Notes: generated from the letters alone by a model not told the origin. DNA of 64,000 nt from Aegilops tauschii subsp. strangulata (GCF_002575655.3 NC_053041.3:304329554-304393553); one strand, 5' to 3'; counted from the stretch's first letter, positions 9,816 through 21,006 are shown. Made by a program: numbers and translations.

Positions 9816-10227
9816 TCAATGAGCTTGCAAAATGCTTGCATTAGATCCCTCATTAGACACTATATGTCCATCACCAGGAGCATGTAAAATGTTTGCATCA
9901 AATCCTTCATTAGCAGTCTGTTCATTAGACACTTCAGGCTCAAGAACAACATGAGCTTGTATGTTTGCACCGGAAACTTGATTAGATACATCAGATTCAG
10001 TCAGTTCAGTATTGATTGGGGGAGTTATAAAATAAGTAGAAATTGGTTTCATTTTCTCATAGATTCCCTACATACAAGCAGTTTTACAACGCCGTCAGGT
10101 TTACCTATTGGCCAAAAATTGAAGAGTTGAATTAGATATAATCAGGGATGTGATGTACCTGCTCGTTGCGCATGCTGCTCTTGCAAGCTGCGACTGTCCG
10201 TTCGCGCAAGCTCGATGCCATGCCCAT
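9816..10227 (-). CDS. Small two-exon minus-strand gene fragment
   Basis: Exon 1 runs 10227-10159 (ATG, 23 codons, donor GTACAT). Exon 2 runs 10067-9816 (acceptor TGTATGTAG, 84 codons including the stop). Both are in phase 0, so the join is clean. Exon 2 begins GIYEKMKPISTYF, which resembles the short KISxFF-type N-terminal motifs of plant hAT/TTF zinc-finger proteins (a loose resemblance from memory). It then has two or three diverged repeats of a SNEGSNASIL-like unit. The rest of any transposase is absent. It may be a 5' fragment of a hAT gene or an unrelated small gene. The GC-rich sequence to its right (10230-10400) fits a 5' leader. Confidence 0.35.
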
Positions 10228-10957
10228 GCTGCCGCCGGTGCCTCCCACGCAGGCTACACCCAGGGTTGGATCTTCATCTTCTTGTCCTTCCGTTCGCTTG
10301 AAGCCCGGCGACCGCCCTCCAACGAGGGCGCGAGGAAGTGCTGTGTTGATCTGTCCAGCGGCGGCTAGGTTAGGAGCGAACCAAACTGGAGGCTGGAGTG
10401 AATGAATTGGGATTTTTCTTGCTGTTGGTCGATATGGGAGGCGCTCGTTTGGGCCGCGAGCCTGCTATAGGGCCTGCCTTGCACTTATGTTATTGGCCCA
10501 TCCAAATTGAAACATTTTTCTTCATTTTTTACATTGCCTGCTCGTGCATTGGGATGAACAAAACTAGTGTGGGCCAACCTGGACGACTCAAACTAGGTGC
10601 ACACTTTCCAGCCACCTGAGGCGGCTGCCCATACCAGCCCCTATGGTGGCGTCGCCCCTTTTTGCGTGTATGATTGGATAGTGAAAAATATTCCAGTGGC
10701 GCTTTTGATTTACCCACAGAATGGTTGAATTGCTTGTTTCTATGAACCGAGTTCGCCAGTAATGTGAAGGATGCCAGTCTTTTCATCCTATTAATTGTAG
10801 ATTGCTTAGATCTCGATATGCCAAAAGTAATCACATGAAATATACAGTAAAAGCCAGTGTGATGTGTTTGGCTACAACCAGTCTGACTACTGGTCCTCAT
10901 ATAACATATCAAGGACGCACCATCTTACCAGATTAACCATTCGACTTACCCATGCAG

Positions 10958-12076
10958 TGTGGGAAGAAAGAAGTATTGGGACTGCGTATCCAAGCAATTG
11001 ATGCCATGGACTCCTTCGTACAACCTTGTAAGCGAAAAAGAAGTTGAAGTGTGCCTGTACAAAGAACTAGCGTAAGTTCAGTTACCTGCTTCTCGGAATT
11101 TTAGTTAGCCACTTATTGCAAAATTGTTCAATTATGTTGCTTGCCTTAATTTAGTTTGCTACTGATTACATAATGGCACAGCCTGTTTATCATATTGTAG
11201 ACTGCGCCTATCTATGTGTTTGATACTTACTGTTAAGAATTACCTATTTGCCTTAACTTAAATATGTACTTGTTTGTTTAACTGCTTTGCTGCTGCAACA
11301 GCGGGTTACAATGATGTTAATAACTACTTTTCAGCATCCAATTAAAACTCTTTAATTCCTTGTTTGTTTGACTGGTTTGCTGTTATAACTCCCAGTTGAG
11401 ATGTTTTGCTAACTTCAACTTTTCTGAATCCAATCGGAACTTTAATGGGAAAACAGGTTAGCCCAAGATCAAAGAGCGAGGTCCCCATGGACGTTGCATC
11501 ATCCCACAGAAGTGGCACCGGCCCAATCATGCATTATGAATTGCCAACTGCTGATGCTCTAGAGGCGAAACTAGTGGTAGAAAGAGATTCTGCTTCTGCA
11601 CTTAGAGATGAAGTTGACATGTCGAGGAAGCAAACAACACAATCACAAGCAGTACTCAAGACAACCATTAAATATTTGGTGGATTTCAAAACGAAGCAAG
11701 CTGAGACTGACCAGATTGTTAAGGTCCTGAAGGAAAAAAGGAAATTAAATTCCTACTTGGTAAATCATAGGTGAAATGTTCTTTCCATAGTTGAATAACC
11801 TTTGTGTTGTTCGTTCATCTAATCAATCAAACCATTTGTTTTAGAGATCATGTAATAATTGTTTTTTTTTGTTTTTTGGTTTGTAATTTTATTTGAGCAC
11901 AAGTCTGTATCAATTGATAAGACTCGGAGACATTTCATTTGGATTGCTGTGCCAGACCTACAAATATGCCAACCGGGCTGAATGTGCATTCAGCAATAGT
12001 AGTTGTATAGATGGACCATAAGTGGCACGCATTGGAAAGGGCCAAGAAGCTGGCTAAGAAGAGGATGCCGTTGTAG
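10958..12076 (+). pseudogene. Three-exon coiled-coil gene with an in-frame stop
   Basis: Exons are 10958-11071 (acceptor CATGCAG, donor GTAAGT), 11457-11759 (acceptor AAACAG, donor GTAAAT) and 12011-12076 (acceptor TATAG, stop TAG). All are phase 0. Exon 2 has a heptad-like stretch (LEAKLVVERDSASALRDEVD) and a following Lys-rich helix, a probable coiled coil. Exon 3 adds a basic ERAKKLAKKR tail. In exon 1 the codon at 11045-11047 is TGA where the upstream exon copy has TGC, so the product is truncated or translation starts downstream. I do not recognise the family. Neighbouring genes also look transposon-derived. Confidence 0.4.
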
Positions 12077-12626
12077 CCAAAAAAAAGTACAGCGGCCTAG
12101 CTTATGTATGTTAGTTGATATTATTGATCCATATACTCTATAAGTGTTTATATGTCTGTTAGTTCTGTACATTCTTGGTTGATTGACTCGGTATTTGAAT
12201 CTTGATACATCGCTTGTGTACATATCTAAATGGGAGTACACATTATGCTGCGTGTGACATTTGAGTTGGACATGAAGTGTTCCAAATATTTGAATTCACC
12301 TTAAACTGGATTCTAGTTTCTGAATTTGAGTATCGGCATTTGTAAACCAAATTCATATATGACAGTGGAATACATCTTTTTCGTCCTTTTGAAGATATAT
12401 AAAAACACATAGAATGATTTATAAAGATTCATATAGGAATACAAAATGGATTCGAATTTAGTTGCCAGGGTAAACGTGGATGCTTATTGTCCCAAAATTC
12501 GAAAGAAGCAGCAAAATGTCCACTCCCACGTTGGCTGCCCGAAGCCAAGTGTTTGGGAGATGGAAATTACTGTCTACCCATTACATGGACAATCCATCGG
12601 CCCGATTTTCACTGCTCTAAATAGGG
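12077..12626. other. Intergenic AT-rich stretch
   Basis: No gene or repeat boundary is seen. It contains the 3' side of the 10958-12076 gene and AT-rich sequence. The frame starting at 12446 runs into the promoter-like repeats and has no sign of being coding. Confidence 0.35.
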
Positions 12627-13060
12627 GTAGGTTAGTAACTTCAATTAGACGTGACACGACCGCCTCTGAGCCCATTCCGACACGGTGGGCGTCAAACATG
12701 GGCGGCAAAACTCATTTGATTCAAGCTCGTCCGAAAGACCTCTGTTTCTCCCTCCATTCCCCATTCATACACGGTGGGCGACAAAACAAACTCGACTCGG
12801 CCGAAATCAATGTAGGCAAATATTTTCAATACGGGCAGGTTTGTAACTTCACTCAGACGTGACACAACCGCCCTACCTGTCAGCCCCGTTCATACACCGT
12901 GGGCGCCAACCACCCTCTCCTCGCCCGAAATCGCTCTGGGCAAATATTGGCGAGATGCGAGATTACCATCCTATTCCCAACCGACGAGACGTCCAAATTT
13001 TAAACAGGGGCTAAGTTCGTAACTTTACCATATTTCAGACAGGCGCGTCCCAAAAACATG
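12627..13060 (+). repeat. Three diverged ~180-205 bp direct repeats in a promoter-like region
   Basis: Versions of GGGGTAGGTTAGTAACTTCA and GACGTGACAC begin near 12627, 12833 and 13008. They are followed by CATTCATACACGGTGGGCG-like boxes near 12762, 12883 and 13090. The array lies directly upstream of the GC-rich open region starting at 13198. The GACGTGACAC core contains an ACGT-type plant box. Confidence 0.6.
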
Positions 13061-13197
13061 GTTCCCCGTACCTCTCCCTCCATTTTCCCATTCATACACC
13101 GTCCGCGCTAGAACACCCCATCCCCACACCAGCCTCCGTCCGCCACCCCATCCATCGCCGCCGTCCTCCACCACATCCATCGCCACCGTCCTCCACC

Positions 13198-13503
13198 ATG
13201 CCGGAGCGCCTACCAAGACCGCGTCGTCCACTACTAGAGATGGACGTTTCTCATCCACGGCGACGGACCATTAGCCTTGCATCGCGTCCTCTCGCTTCAT
13301 CGGCACCGTCGTCCTCTTTGCCGGGGCCGCTCACACGACCTTCTCTTCCACCGCAACGGGACTTATCCCCCGATGCACCCGTCAACCGTCGCAGATCTGC
13401 TTCAACCCAACTGGCAGCCATCACACCCCCGATGCCTACACGGCGCTGCAAGAGAGGTGGTACTTCATATGTCCTCAACTTTTTTATCTCAACCAGAAAA
13501 TAG
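13198..13503 (+). CDS. Candidate first exon of the Transposase_24-like gene
   Basis: An ATG at 13198 follows the promoter-like repeats and opens a 101-codon Pro/Arg/Ser-rich frame, of the type often found at the N-termini of these plant proteins. A possible weak donor is at about 13458 (AGAG then GTGGTA), before the frame's natural stop. The exon connecting it to the well-defined exon at 15198, which needs one base carried over, was not identified. A competing frame at 13277-13510 is equally open. Assignment to the downstream gene is inference from position. Confidence 0.3.
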   Translation: MPERLPRPRRPLLEMDVSHPRRRTISLASRPLASSAPSSSLPGPLTRPSLPPQRDLSPDAPVNRRRSASTQLAAITPPMPTRRCKRGGTSYVLNFFISTRK

Positions 13504-15197
13504 ATCTTAACTTGGTTACTCTACTTTCTTTTCAGCTCTTAGAATTTAGTTCTTAGTTCGAAGCAAACAATGGATGCTAAATATCATTTCTCTGGTTTGC
13601 AGCTTAAAATCTGCCATGGCACAGCCATAATACGGTTTAATTGATCATGCTTAGGGTTTAATTGATCATGTTGGTTCCGTGGTGGTTTCTTTAATAGAAA
13701 TCGGAGGGGAAACCCTCTTTTGCTAAAAAATATGCTTAGAGTTTTCCCCTTTTATGATCACTATACGATCAGAATACGTGCTTCATGTCATAATAACACT
13801 GCTCCACCCATGAAGCTGAACAAGCTTAGCTGTTCAAATACGAATCTGATATTATTAAAACAGAGTTGTTTAATTGTTCAGCTAAATGTTACTAAATTAG
13901 TTTTGAAAATGCATGTTCGCCGCTCGGGTGTGTATCTCTATAGGGTGCCCACGGTGGGCCGGCCCACCCTAGGATTTTGGGTCGTCCCAGGCCCCGATTC
14001 CCCTCTGTTCTGCTGCGCGCTTCCGATCTCTACTCGCCCCCAGCCGCCTGCCTCGCCGGCGACTTGCCGTCCCCGGACGGCATGACTCTAGGAGGAGACG
14101 TCGGACTAACAGGAGGCCAGGAGCCGCTCGCCCAACAGCGTCACCGCTGCCCGGGCGCGCCGCCGTGACTACCTTCCCAGTCCGTTCAGGGCTCAGGCGT
14201 GCAGCACCCACCGAAGCCAACCCGATTTATCCTAAGATACGTCCTCAACACTCAGCAGCCACTCCTCATCACCCATTTTCTAATTGATTCATTACTCATT
14301 AGGCAGGACTGTCATTAGGGTTTGTTGTGTGCTTAGTGCTACCTACACTTAATGGTTCAGATGTATTTCGGTAATCTTTAGTACCTCTAAAGTTCACAGG
14401 GTTTTCAAAATTCCGGCCCTCGGAACAGAAACTAGTCATTTTGGATTGTTGGTCGTAGTGACATTGACCCAGATTACTACTGCAAGCCAGGTTTGTTGAC
14501 AATTTTACTTGTCTTTCTTACTCAATCGATATAATATCCAATTATTCACGTCGATTAGTTGCAAACAATAAGTGCTAGACAAACTTCTTCATTCAGATTT
14601 TGGACGGTCTCTTACTGCAGTTACAATTCTGCATACTTGTCCTAGTAAGCTCACAAGTAAATGATTGATTCACTACATCTATGCTTGCCTTGTCATATTT
14701 GTTGTCAATATTCTTTTAGGGTGGACCACCCTGTTTCTAAATACTGGAACCGTAGACATGAGTGAATAGTATTTCTCTATGTGATCTCTTCCATCATGTG
14801 TGGGTAAGGAACACTGCATTGTATAGAAAGAAAGTGTCATTTCCAGCTTTTACATAGGTTTCGATCTTTTACATGGAATACAATCTGCCTACTTGCTTTG
14901 TGTCGCACTACCAACACTCCACCCTTGAAGCTAAACATTACGCCACTCATAATTGCTTAGTTTATTTGTTCAAATATGAATTTCATATGATTCTAATGTT
15001 CCTACTTCAGTTTTGAAATGTGTGCCTGCCTGTTATAGAGACATAAGGGGTTTGTATTTTTGTGTGTGGTCTGGTCAGCACGGTTGGGGAGGTGAACTTT
15101 GCATATGCAGGGGTTCATAGGGAGACACTCTCCGAGTTGAATCCGCAATGCATTCCATAGATAATCTGACTACTTTTTATGTTTTCATGAATCTCAG
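13504..15197. other. Intron-like region with a GC-rich insertion between duplicated intron sequence
   Basis: AT-rich intron-like sequence flanks a GC-rich block at about 13935-14230 (starting GTGGGCCGGCCCACC, itself palindromic). The block looks like a 5' leader or gene fragment, not intron. The flanks at about 13790-13945 and 14917-15045 are homologous (matching CTCCACCC.TGAAGCT, TTGTTCAAATA and AGTTTTGAAA in order). No exon could be placed confidently here. Confidence 0.45.
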
Positions 15198-18115
15198 ACT
15201 CTGAACAGCATCATAATGATTATGAGCTTGCGCGCATGAAAAGAATAAAGCAGAACAATGCCATGGCTGTCAAACATGGCATTAAGGGACTGAAATCAAG
15301 TCTGGATGCAATGCAATGCAAACGCTCTCCACCTACAGATTCATGCTCAGAATATGATCCTAACAGTGATTCTGAGCTAGAGGGAGACCTAAGTCAATGT
15401 AGCTCCCTAGTGGAGGAGTGAGAGGAAGATGCCCTATCTTATTCACCCATCAAGGTACTTGCTCTAACTTTCCCAGGTTACATTGCTCGCACATATCTTG
15501 CAACTGATGCTTTGCATTGCTTCTACTTTGTTGAACTGCCATTAGCTTAGTTTACACATCGTGTATGTGAATACGCCCTGCCTATCCATTTTCATTACAT
15601 ATTCCATCTGTCATCATACCATATTTATCCATTCAAATGTTGTTCTTGTGTATCAGACATTCAAAAGGAACAGGGTGATTGCTGATCGTGGAGGAGCACA
15701 AGCAAAGTATTTGGAAAAGGTAGTGGCACCTGATAAATCAAATAGCCCATTAGGTGTAGTTGCAATATCACCTGAACCACAAAATACCCCAACTCTAGCA
15801 GACTCTAGCCCTACTACACTGGTCATTTCTGATGCCCCAACTCAGCAGACCCCAACTGCAGCAAACAGTATGATTATGCCAGTTGACATAGCACCAGCTG
15901 TACGACGCAAAACCCCCATTCCAGCAAAGAGTACACCAAATCCAGTTGCCAAATCCCTTTCCGAACCAGAGAGAGCCCCAATTGCAGCAAATAGGACCCC
16001 TTATGTTGTTGTCAGGAACTTTGTGCGCATCTTTCCTTCATGGAAAGATTATACCGCAGACACAGAACAATTTCCAGTCTTCCTCCACAACTTACGCGTA
16101 AGTAATGTACTAATGTTATTCATGGTCATTACTGCATATGTTTCTGCTGACAAAAGACACAAGATTTCATTCTTTTAAATAGGCGAGGAGCAAACTGGAT
16201 TGTGATGACGAGCAAGGGTTGGTTGTGCTTTTCAAGCACTCGTTGATGAAGTATCGTTCCTACCTGAGGCAAGCGCACTTCGATGGCAAGCCTCTGAACG
16301 AAATTTCTGTAAAGTCTCCGGTGCTACATTTATCCGACGGTGACTGGAATAATCTTGTTACACATTGGTCTCGGCTGCAGCGTAAGCTACTGTCTATGAT
16401 ATCACATCACAATTTGAACTACATTTCTGCATTTTCCTTAGTGTATCACTTGTACGAAAACTGTTAGAAGAAGAACATTCGTTCTGAAGGGACCACAGAA
16501 TCTCGCAACTATACTGCACACTGCATTGCTCTTGTGAGTACCTCTTGCCCTGTATGACCATACTTACTTTCATAGCTGTTTGATTATGTAGCATCACTGC
16601 ACATGTTAGCCTCGTAATCGTCCATTTGGTGGACATTATAAGATCCGTATGGACTCTTACATAAATTTAGAATCAACCAATGCTTTTGAAGAGGTTTAGC
16701 TCTGCAGTCCTCTTGTAAGGACTGAACGTGGTCTATCACTGTACTTACATTAATAGCTACTCCCTCCATCCCATAATGTAAGAACGTTTTGTACAGTACA
16801 CCAGTGTTCAAAACACTCTTGTATTATCGGAAGAGGGATTGGTTCATTTTGTAGCATTCTCCATCTTATCTCCCTCGCCCACCATTTACTAAAAAAGATC
16901 AGATCTATATTTAATCTTACCAACAAGTAGAATACACAGACAATGCCAGTGCAGAAGTGTAGCCCATTGCTCTTGTCAGTACATTTTGTCCTGTAACGCT
17001 TGTACTTCCAGGGGTTGGTAGTTGATTATGTAGCACCAATCTGCATCTTATCTTCATTATCCTCTATCCCTTCTAGTATTATCATATATATAATTACTCT
17101 CTACAAAATGTAGAGTACAGGCCATGCTTATGAAGAAGATTCTGTGCTGAAATTGAGTTATCCTTCCCTTGACATGGAGAAGGGCATTATAAATCTGGTG
17201 TTAACTGTTAATGTAAGTCAGTCCTTCTAAAGCCTTTATCCTCAACTGCTGTTTAATTTGCTCATACTCCCTATCGTTTACTGCTGTTTAGTTTGCTGTT
17301 TCTACCAAAATGCATGTTTGTAAGAACCGTAAGTTCTAAGTTTTACTTGTAAAACCAAATTCCTTATTCATACCATGCACATTACTTAATACTCCCTATA
17401 TGTATGCTTGTTTTTGTGGATCTATAATCCAGTGTGTGGTGAAGCTGCCCACGTTTGCACCTTGTCATCTCCTGTTTTATCTTACTGATGTGGCTGATGA
17501 TATGAACAACATGCCATGCACATTATCCAAAATAGATACAATGATTTTCTTTGCCCTTCATCTATGCTTGTTATGTTGACATGGTAATCCAGTAGTGTGG
17601 TGAAGCTCCCCGCATTATGAACAATGCCAAATTATGCTATTGATATTTTGAACTTACTCTTTATTTTCTAATTTGAAATTGGATAGAATTGACAGAACAG
17701 TTATCATCTTTGTTTATACACGTGCAAAACCTGTCATCTCTCTGCTTTGTTTCAGGGTGATATGCCTGATGGCATGCACAAGTCTGCTGAAGGCTGTGAG
17801 ACAAACCCAACATATATTGCAGCAAAGAAGGCAAAACATCTTGAAGATAGCGAGACAACCCCAAAGTCTTGTCTTGATGCAGTGTTCCAGTTACTTGAGA
17901 CTAACAGTCAGACAAGCTCACAGAATTCATTGTCTAAATCAGTTCGACTTCTTCAATCCCAAGTTCTAGCAGAAAGGCATTCTACAAATCAACGTCGACT
18001 TGAAGTCCTATCTCTAAGAAAGATTGCGGAGAACACCAATGAGAACCTCATCGCTAAACAGCTACACCTGGAAGCTATGACCGACATGCTAGGCCGGTCT
18101 CACAGCCTTGCTTAG
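15198..18115 (+). pseudogene. Plant En/Spm Transposase_24-like gene with a premature stop
   Basis: Exons read as 15198-15454, 15657-16097, 16183-16386, 16468-16533, 17114-17212 and 17756-18115. All internal junctions from 15454 on are phase 0. Exon 3 carries the core EQGLVVLFKHSLMKYRSYLR followed by a W..LV..HW pattern, and the next exon begins KKN...GTTESRNY. This order is typical of plant Ptta/En/Spm transposase domains (Pfam PF03004, from memory). Exon 2 is Pro/Thr-rich with repeated PIAANRTP-like units. The last exon is helical, with a Leu-rich C-terminus. Exon 1 has an in-frame TGA (15419-15421) inside an acidic run that continues in frame to the donor. The donor of exon 3 appears changed (AAG followed by CTACTG instead of GT). 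It is probably a decayed, domesticated-looking relative of CACTA-encoded proteins; a homologous protein is encoded at 28.3 kb. Confidence 0.55.
16760..16838. mobile_element. Short Stowaway-like MITE remnant in an intron
   Basis: CTCCCTCCATCCCATAATGT at the left pairs imperfectly with ATTATCGGAAGAGGGA at the right. TA precedes it at 16758-16759, but the right TA is not preserved (ATT). At about 79 bp it is a truncated or internally deleted copy. Confidence 0.65.
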
Positions 18116-18400
18116 CAGCTTGCGCAGTAGTTCCCCCGCAAGGCTAACCTTTCTTGAACTATCTTGGAAGTGGTCTCGGTTCAGTATTATTTTGTTACGC
18201 TGCAATGGTGCCCAGTTTTTGTAATCTGCTTCTTCGTTGCGCTTTATGATCACTGGTGGCGAACTTTGATGCCCAGTGGATGTAATATGTGTAATAGCCG
18301 TGATAGCCTAGCATAAGTTGCTTGCTTATTTATTTCCTTGTTGTCTTGTTTATTTGTTTGCTTGTAGTCAGTGCAGTTCTTTTTACGCGGTTTGCTAGTG
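18116..18400 (+). other. Probable 3' UTR of the Transposase_24-like gene
   Basis: T-rich, non-coding sequence follows the stop at 18115, with TGTAATATGTGTAATAG-type stretches near 18280 of the kind seen around plant polyadenylation sites. It runs to the start of the transposon-derived repeats near 18.4 kb. Confidence 0.4.
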
Positions 18401-18471
18401 GTTGCAATAACCTATTTTTTAAAACTAGGCCACAATAACCATGGGCTAATATTTACTGTAGTGACACTGGG

Positions 18472-18640
18472 CCTCCTACGGGCCATAGAAACAGTGGGCC
18501 TTCTACGGGCCGTAGAAACAGTAGGCCTTCTACGGGCCGTAGAAACAATGGGCCTTCTACGGGCCGTAGAAACAATGGGCCTTCTACGAGCCGTATCATC
18601 AATGGGCCTTATACGGGCCGTATGATCGATTGGCCAAACA
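18472..18640. repeat. 27-bp tandem array of palindromic units
   Basis: About six units of GGCCTTCTACGGGCCGTAGA plus AACAATG, with a core palindrome TTCTACGGGCCGTAGAA, become more diverged towards the right. It is likely the subterminal repeat array of the CACTA fragment. Confidence 0.85.
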
Positions 18641-18935
18641 TGGGCCAATAACAGGCCGCATTATGGCCGTAAACGGGCTAGAGTTGGAATCGTCCGTTCA
18701 TGGGCCGACTATAACGGGCCATCGTTAATAGGTCGTATTTGATGACTCTATGAAAACGGCCCAACGTATTAACGGACCACAAACGGGCCAACTGTAACCA
18801 CGGGCTGAATTTCGCCCACAAGCAGAAAATGACAGTAACGGGCCGTAAGTAAACGAATGCTGGAAATGAGCCCAAGAATAAATGGGCTCTGAGAAGGCCG
18901 AAAGATAACATGGGCTGGAAACGGCCCAACGGAAT

Positions 18936-19058
18936 AACGGGCCGTTAATGGGTATAAAGTGATACACTGTTCATTACGTGCCAGTTTCACCACGGGCCGT
19001 TAATGGGTGTAAAGTGATACACTGTTCATTACGGGCCAGTTTCACCACGGGCCGTTAA
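18936..19058. repeat. ~57-bp tandem duplication
   Basis: The segment starting CGGGCCGTTAATGGGT and running through AAAGTGATACACTGTTCATT and CCAGTTTCACCA occurs twice nearly perfectly, with a third start at about 19050. It lies inside the CACTA fragment. Confidence 0.85.
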
Positions 19059-20447
19059 TAGGCCAAGAGTTACATAGGGCCTCGTACGGGCCGAAAGACG
19101 TCATGGGCCATACATGGGCCAGAAGTGAAAACGGGTTGGAATCATATTGGATGGCCCAGATGAAGCTACTGCGCCTAATTCGGATAGGGCGTAACGGGCC
19201 TTGGGTTAGCGGGCTGTAAATTGCCTATATGCGAACAGGCCGTTAACAGGCTTTCCATGGGCCGACCCCCACCTTTTGACCAAGTCAAACGGGCCGGCCT
19301 TTTCACAGGAATGGGCCTCTGTTGGGCCGTGCCACGTGTCGACGTATCATAGGCGCCTTCTGTCCAATGAGTGGATGACATATGTCCCAACGATGAGCCG
19401 ACACGTGTTTCCTCCAGCCAATGATGATTTTACACGTGGAAAATCCCCATTGGTTGGGGCTGTTAATGGGTTATCGGATCCAAAACCCGACCCGATAGCT
19501 TAACGGCGTTCCGTTACGGTGGATGCCACGTGTCGGTCACCCTTGACGAAAGCACTTCTGTGACGCGCAATTTATCGTCGTGGAAGTGGACACTTCCGTG
19601 CTGATAATTTTGGTAATGCCATGGAACACTTCACTACTAGGAAAAGGGCTATAGATGATATTGACACTAATGGCGCACCAGACATGAGGACGTTAATTTT
19701 TTTCAATTTTTTTTTCAATTTTTTTTTATTTTTATTTTCAAAACTAGTAATGGCGCACTGTGGGAGTGGTGCGCCATTACTAGTTGAACTAGTAATGGCG
19801 CACCACTCCCACGGCGCGCCATTACTAACTTGACCCAAAAATTCCACCGAATGCACCCCCCCGGTGGACCGCCTTTTCAGTTTGAAAAAAATAAAAGAAA
19901 ATAATGGAAATGTCAAAAAATAAAAGAAAATAAGTTTCCCATGTGATATGTGGTCTAGTTGTTGGGAAAATTTACAAATATGAATTTCGACTTTATTTGC
20001 AAAATCTCTCTGGAATTTGTAAAATGGGCATAACTTTTGCATACGAACTCGGATTAAAAAGTTTTTTATATGAAAAATCATCTACTCAAAAAGTTACATC
20101 CGAATTTAACGGGGGGAACATTGTTAAACATTTTCAAAATCCTCAAAAACCTAACAGAAAAAAAGTTACGGGGCTTTCAAGATCTAGAGGCAAAAAAATT
20201 CAAACTTACTAGTGGCCCACCGTTTGCTAGGTGCGCCACTAGTAACAGAAAAAAAAATTGGTGTTGAATTTTTTTTGGGATTTTTTTTCAAAAAATGATA
20301 CGTAATGTGACCGGAAAGTTTGAAATATTTTTCAAAATTTCATCATACTCATGAACATGAACAAAGTCCTAGACATCAACAAGGTTTAATAGGATTGATA
20401 TGGTAGATATATCAACAAGTGCCTGTTAAGTGAGGTGGTGGTGGGGT

Positions 20448-20527
20448 TGGATAGAACTATGAAGTTAAGCGTGCTCGGGCTGGAGTAGTGTGAGGATGGG
20501 TGACCTTCCGGGAAGTTTGACCACTTA
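20448..20527 (+). pseudogene. 5S rRNA-like segment inside the CACTA
   Basis: The segment contains GAAGTTAAGCGTGCT, GGAGTAGTG and GAGGATGGGTGACC followed by a GGGAAGT-like box. These are the A-box, intermediate element and C-box region of plant 5S rRNA genes in the right order and spacing, with several mismatches. The 5' third of 5S is not recognisable and the 3' end diverges after GAAGTTT. It could derive from 5S rDNA directly or from a 5S-bearing TRIM (Cassandra type). No LTR boundaries are visible around it. Confidence 0.7.
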
Positions 20528-20534
20528 GTGCGAT

Positions 20535-20592
20535 TTGACTTGAGATTAAGCATATTGACCCGAGATTAAGCCATAGTGACCCGAGATTAAGA
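20535..20592. repeat. Short ~21-bp repeat next to the 5S-like segment
   Basis: Three diverged copies of TTGACCCGAGATTAAG(C) lie at about 20536, 20559 and 20577, immediately after the 5S-like segment. Confidence 0.75.
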
Positions 20593-21006
20593 AAAAAAAC
20601 GAAAAAATATTTGAAAAAAAATTGAAAAAAAAAAATTCTGAAAAAATATTTGAAAAAAAAAATTTTGTTACTAATGGCGCACTTCTATGTGGTGCGCCAT
20701 TACTAAGTCAGATAGTAATGGTGCACGGCGTGATGCGCCATTAGTATACCAGATACTAATGGCGCACCAGTGGTGCGCCATTAGTATTTAATACTAGTGG
20801 CGTGGTACTAGTGGCGCACCAGTAGTGCGCCATTAGTAGGCAAAACTGGTGCGCCACTAGTAGGCCTTTTCCTAGTAGTGCTTCTACGACAGCACATGTA
20901 CGACTATCTTGATTCTGTCATAAATTTGTCATGGATGTACATGCGTGACAAAAAACGCGACCTACTGTGACAAACACGTATCATCACGGAAGTGTATTTT
21001 TTGTAG

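Larger units (their letters stand above)
19632..20880. mobile_element. Non-autonomous CACTA, 1,249 bp, TSD CTT
   Basis: The left end CACTACTAGGAAAAGG is mirrored at the right by CCTTTTCCTAGTAGTG. The direct repeats CTT flank it at 19629-19631 and 20881-20883. Subterminal regions carry many copies of TAATGGCGCACC and its complement. The interior is AT-rich with A and T runs and no transposase. It also contains a 5S rRNA-like segment (20448-20527) and a short ACCCGAGATTAAG repeat. The ends and TSD are intact, so it was moved by a CACTA transposase supplied in trans. Confidence 0.9.
18400..21006. mobile_element. CACTA fragment, right end preserved
   Basis: The right terminus at 21006 reads as the complement of CACTACAAAAAATACACTTC and is preceded by subterminal sequence with GTGACAAA and CACGGAAGTG boxes. 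Interior sequence (18.47-19.6 kb) is rich in GGGCC/ACGGGCC motifs. No matching left CACTA terminus is visible, so the left side is truncated; its start at about 18.4 kb is a guess. A smaller CACTA (19632-20880) is inserted within it. No transposase remains. Confidence 0.6.

Noticed and set aside
12446..12862. 138-codon plus frame
   Set aside because: Covers two of the three promoter-like direct repeats. Not conserved as protein between repeat units.
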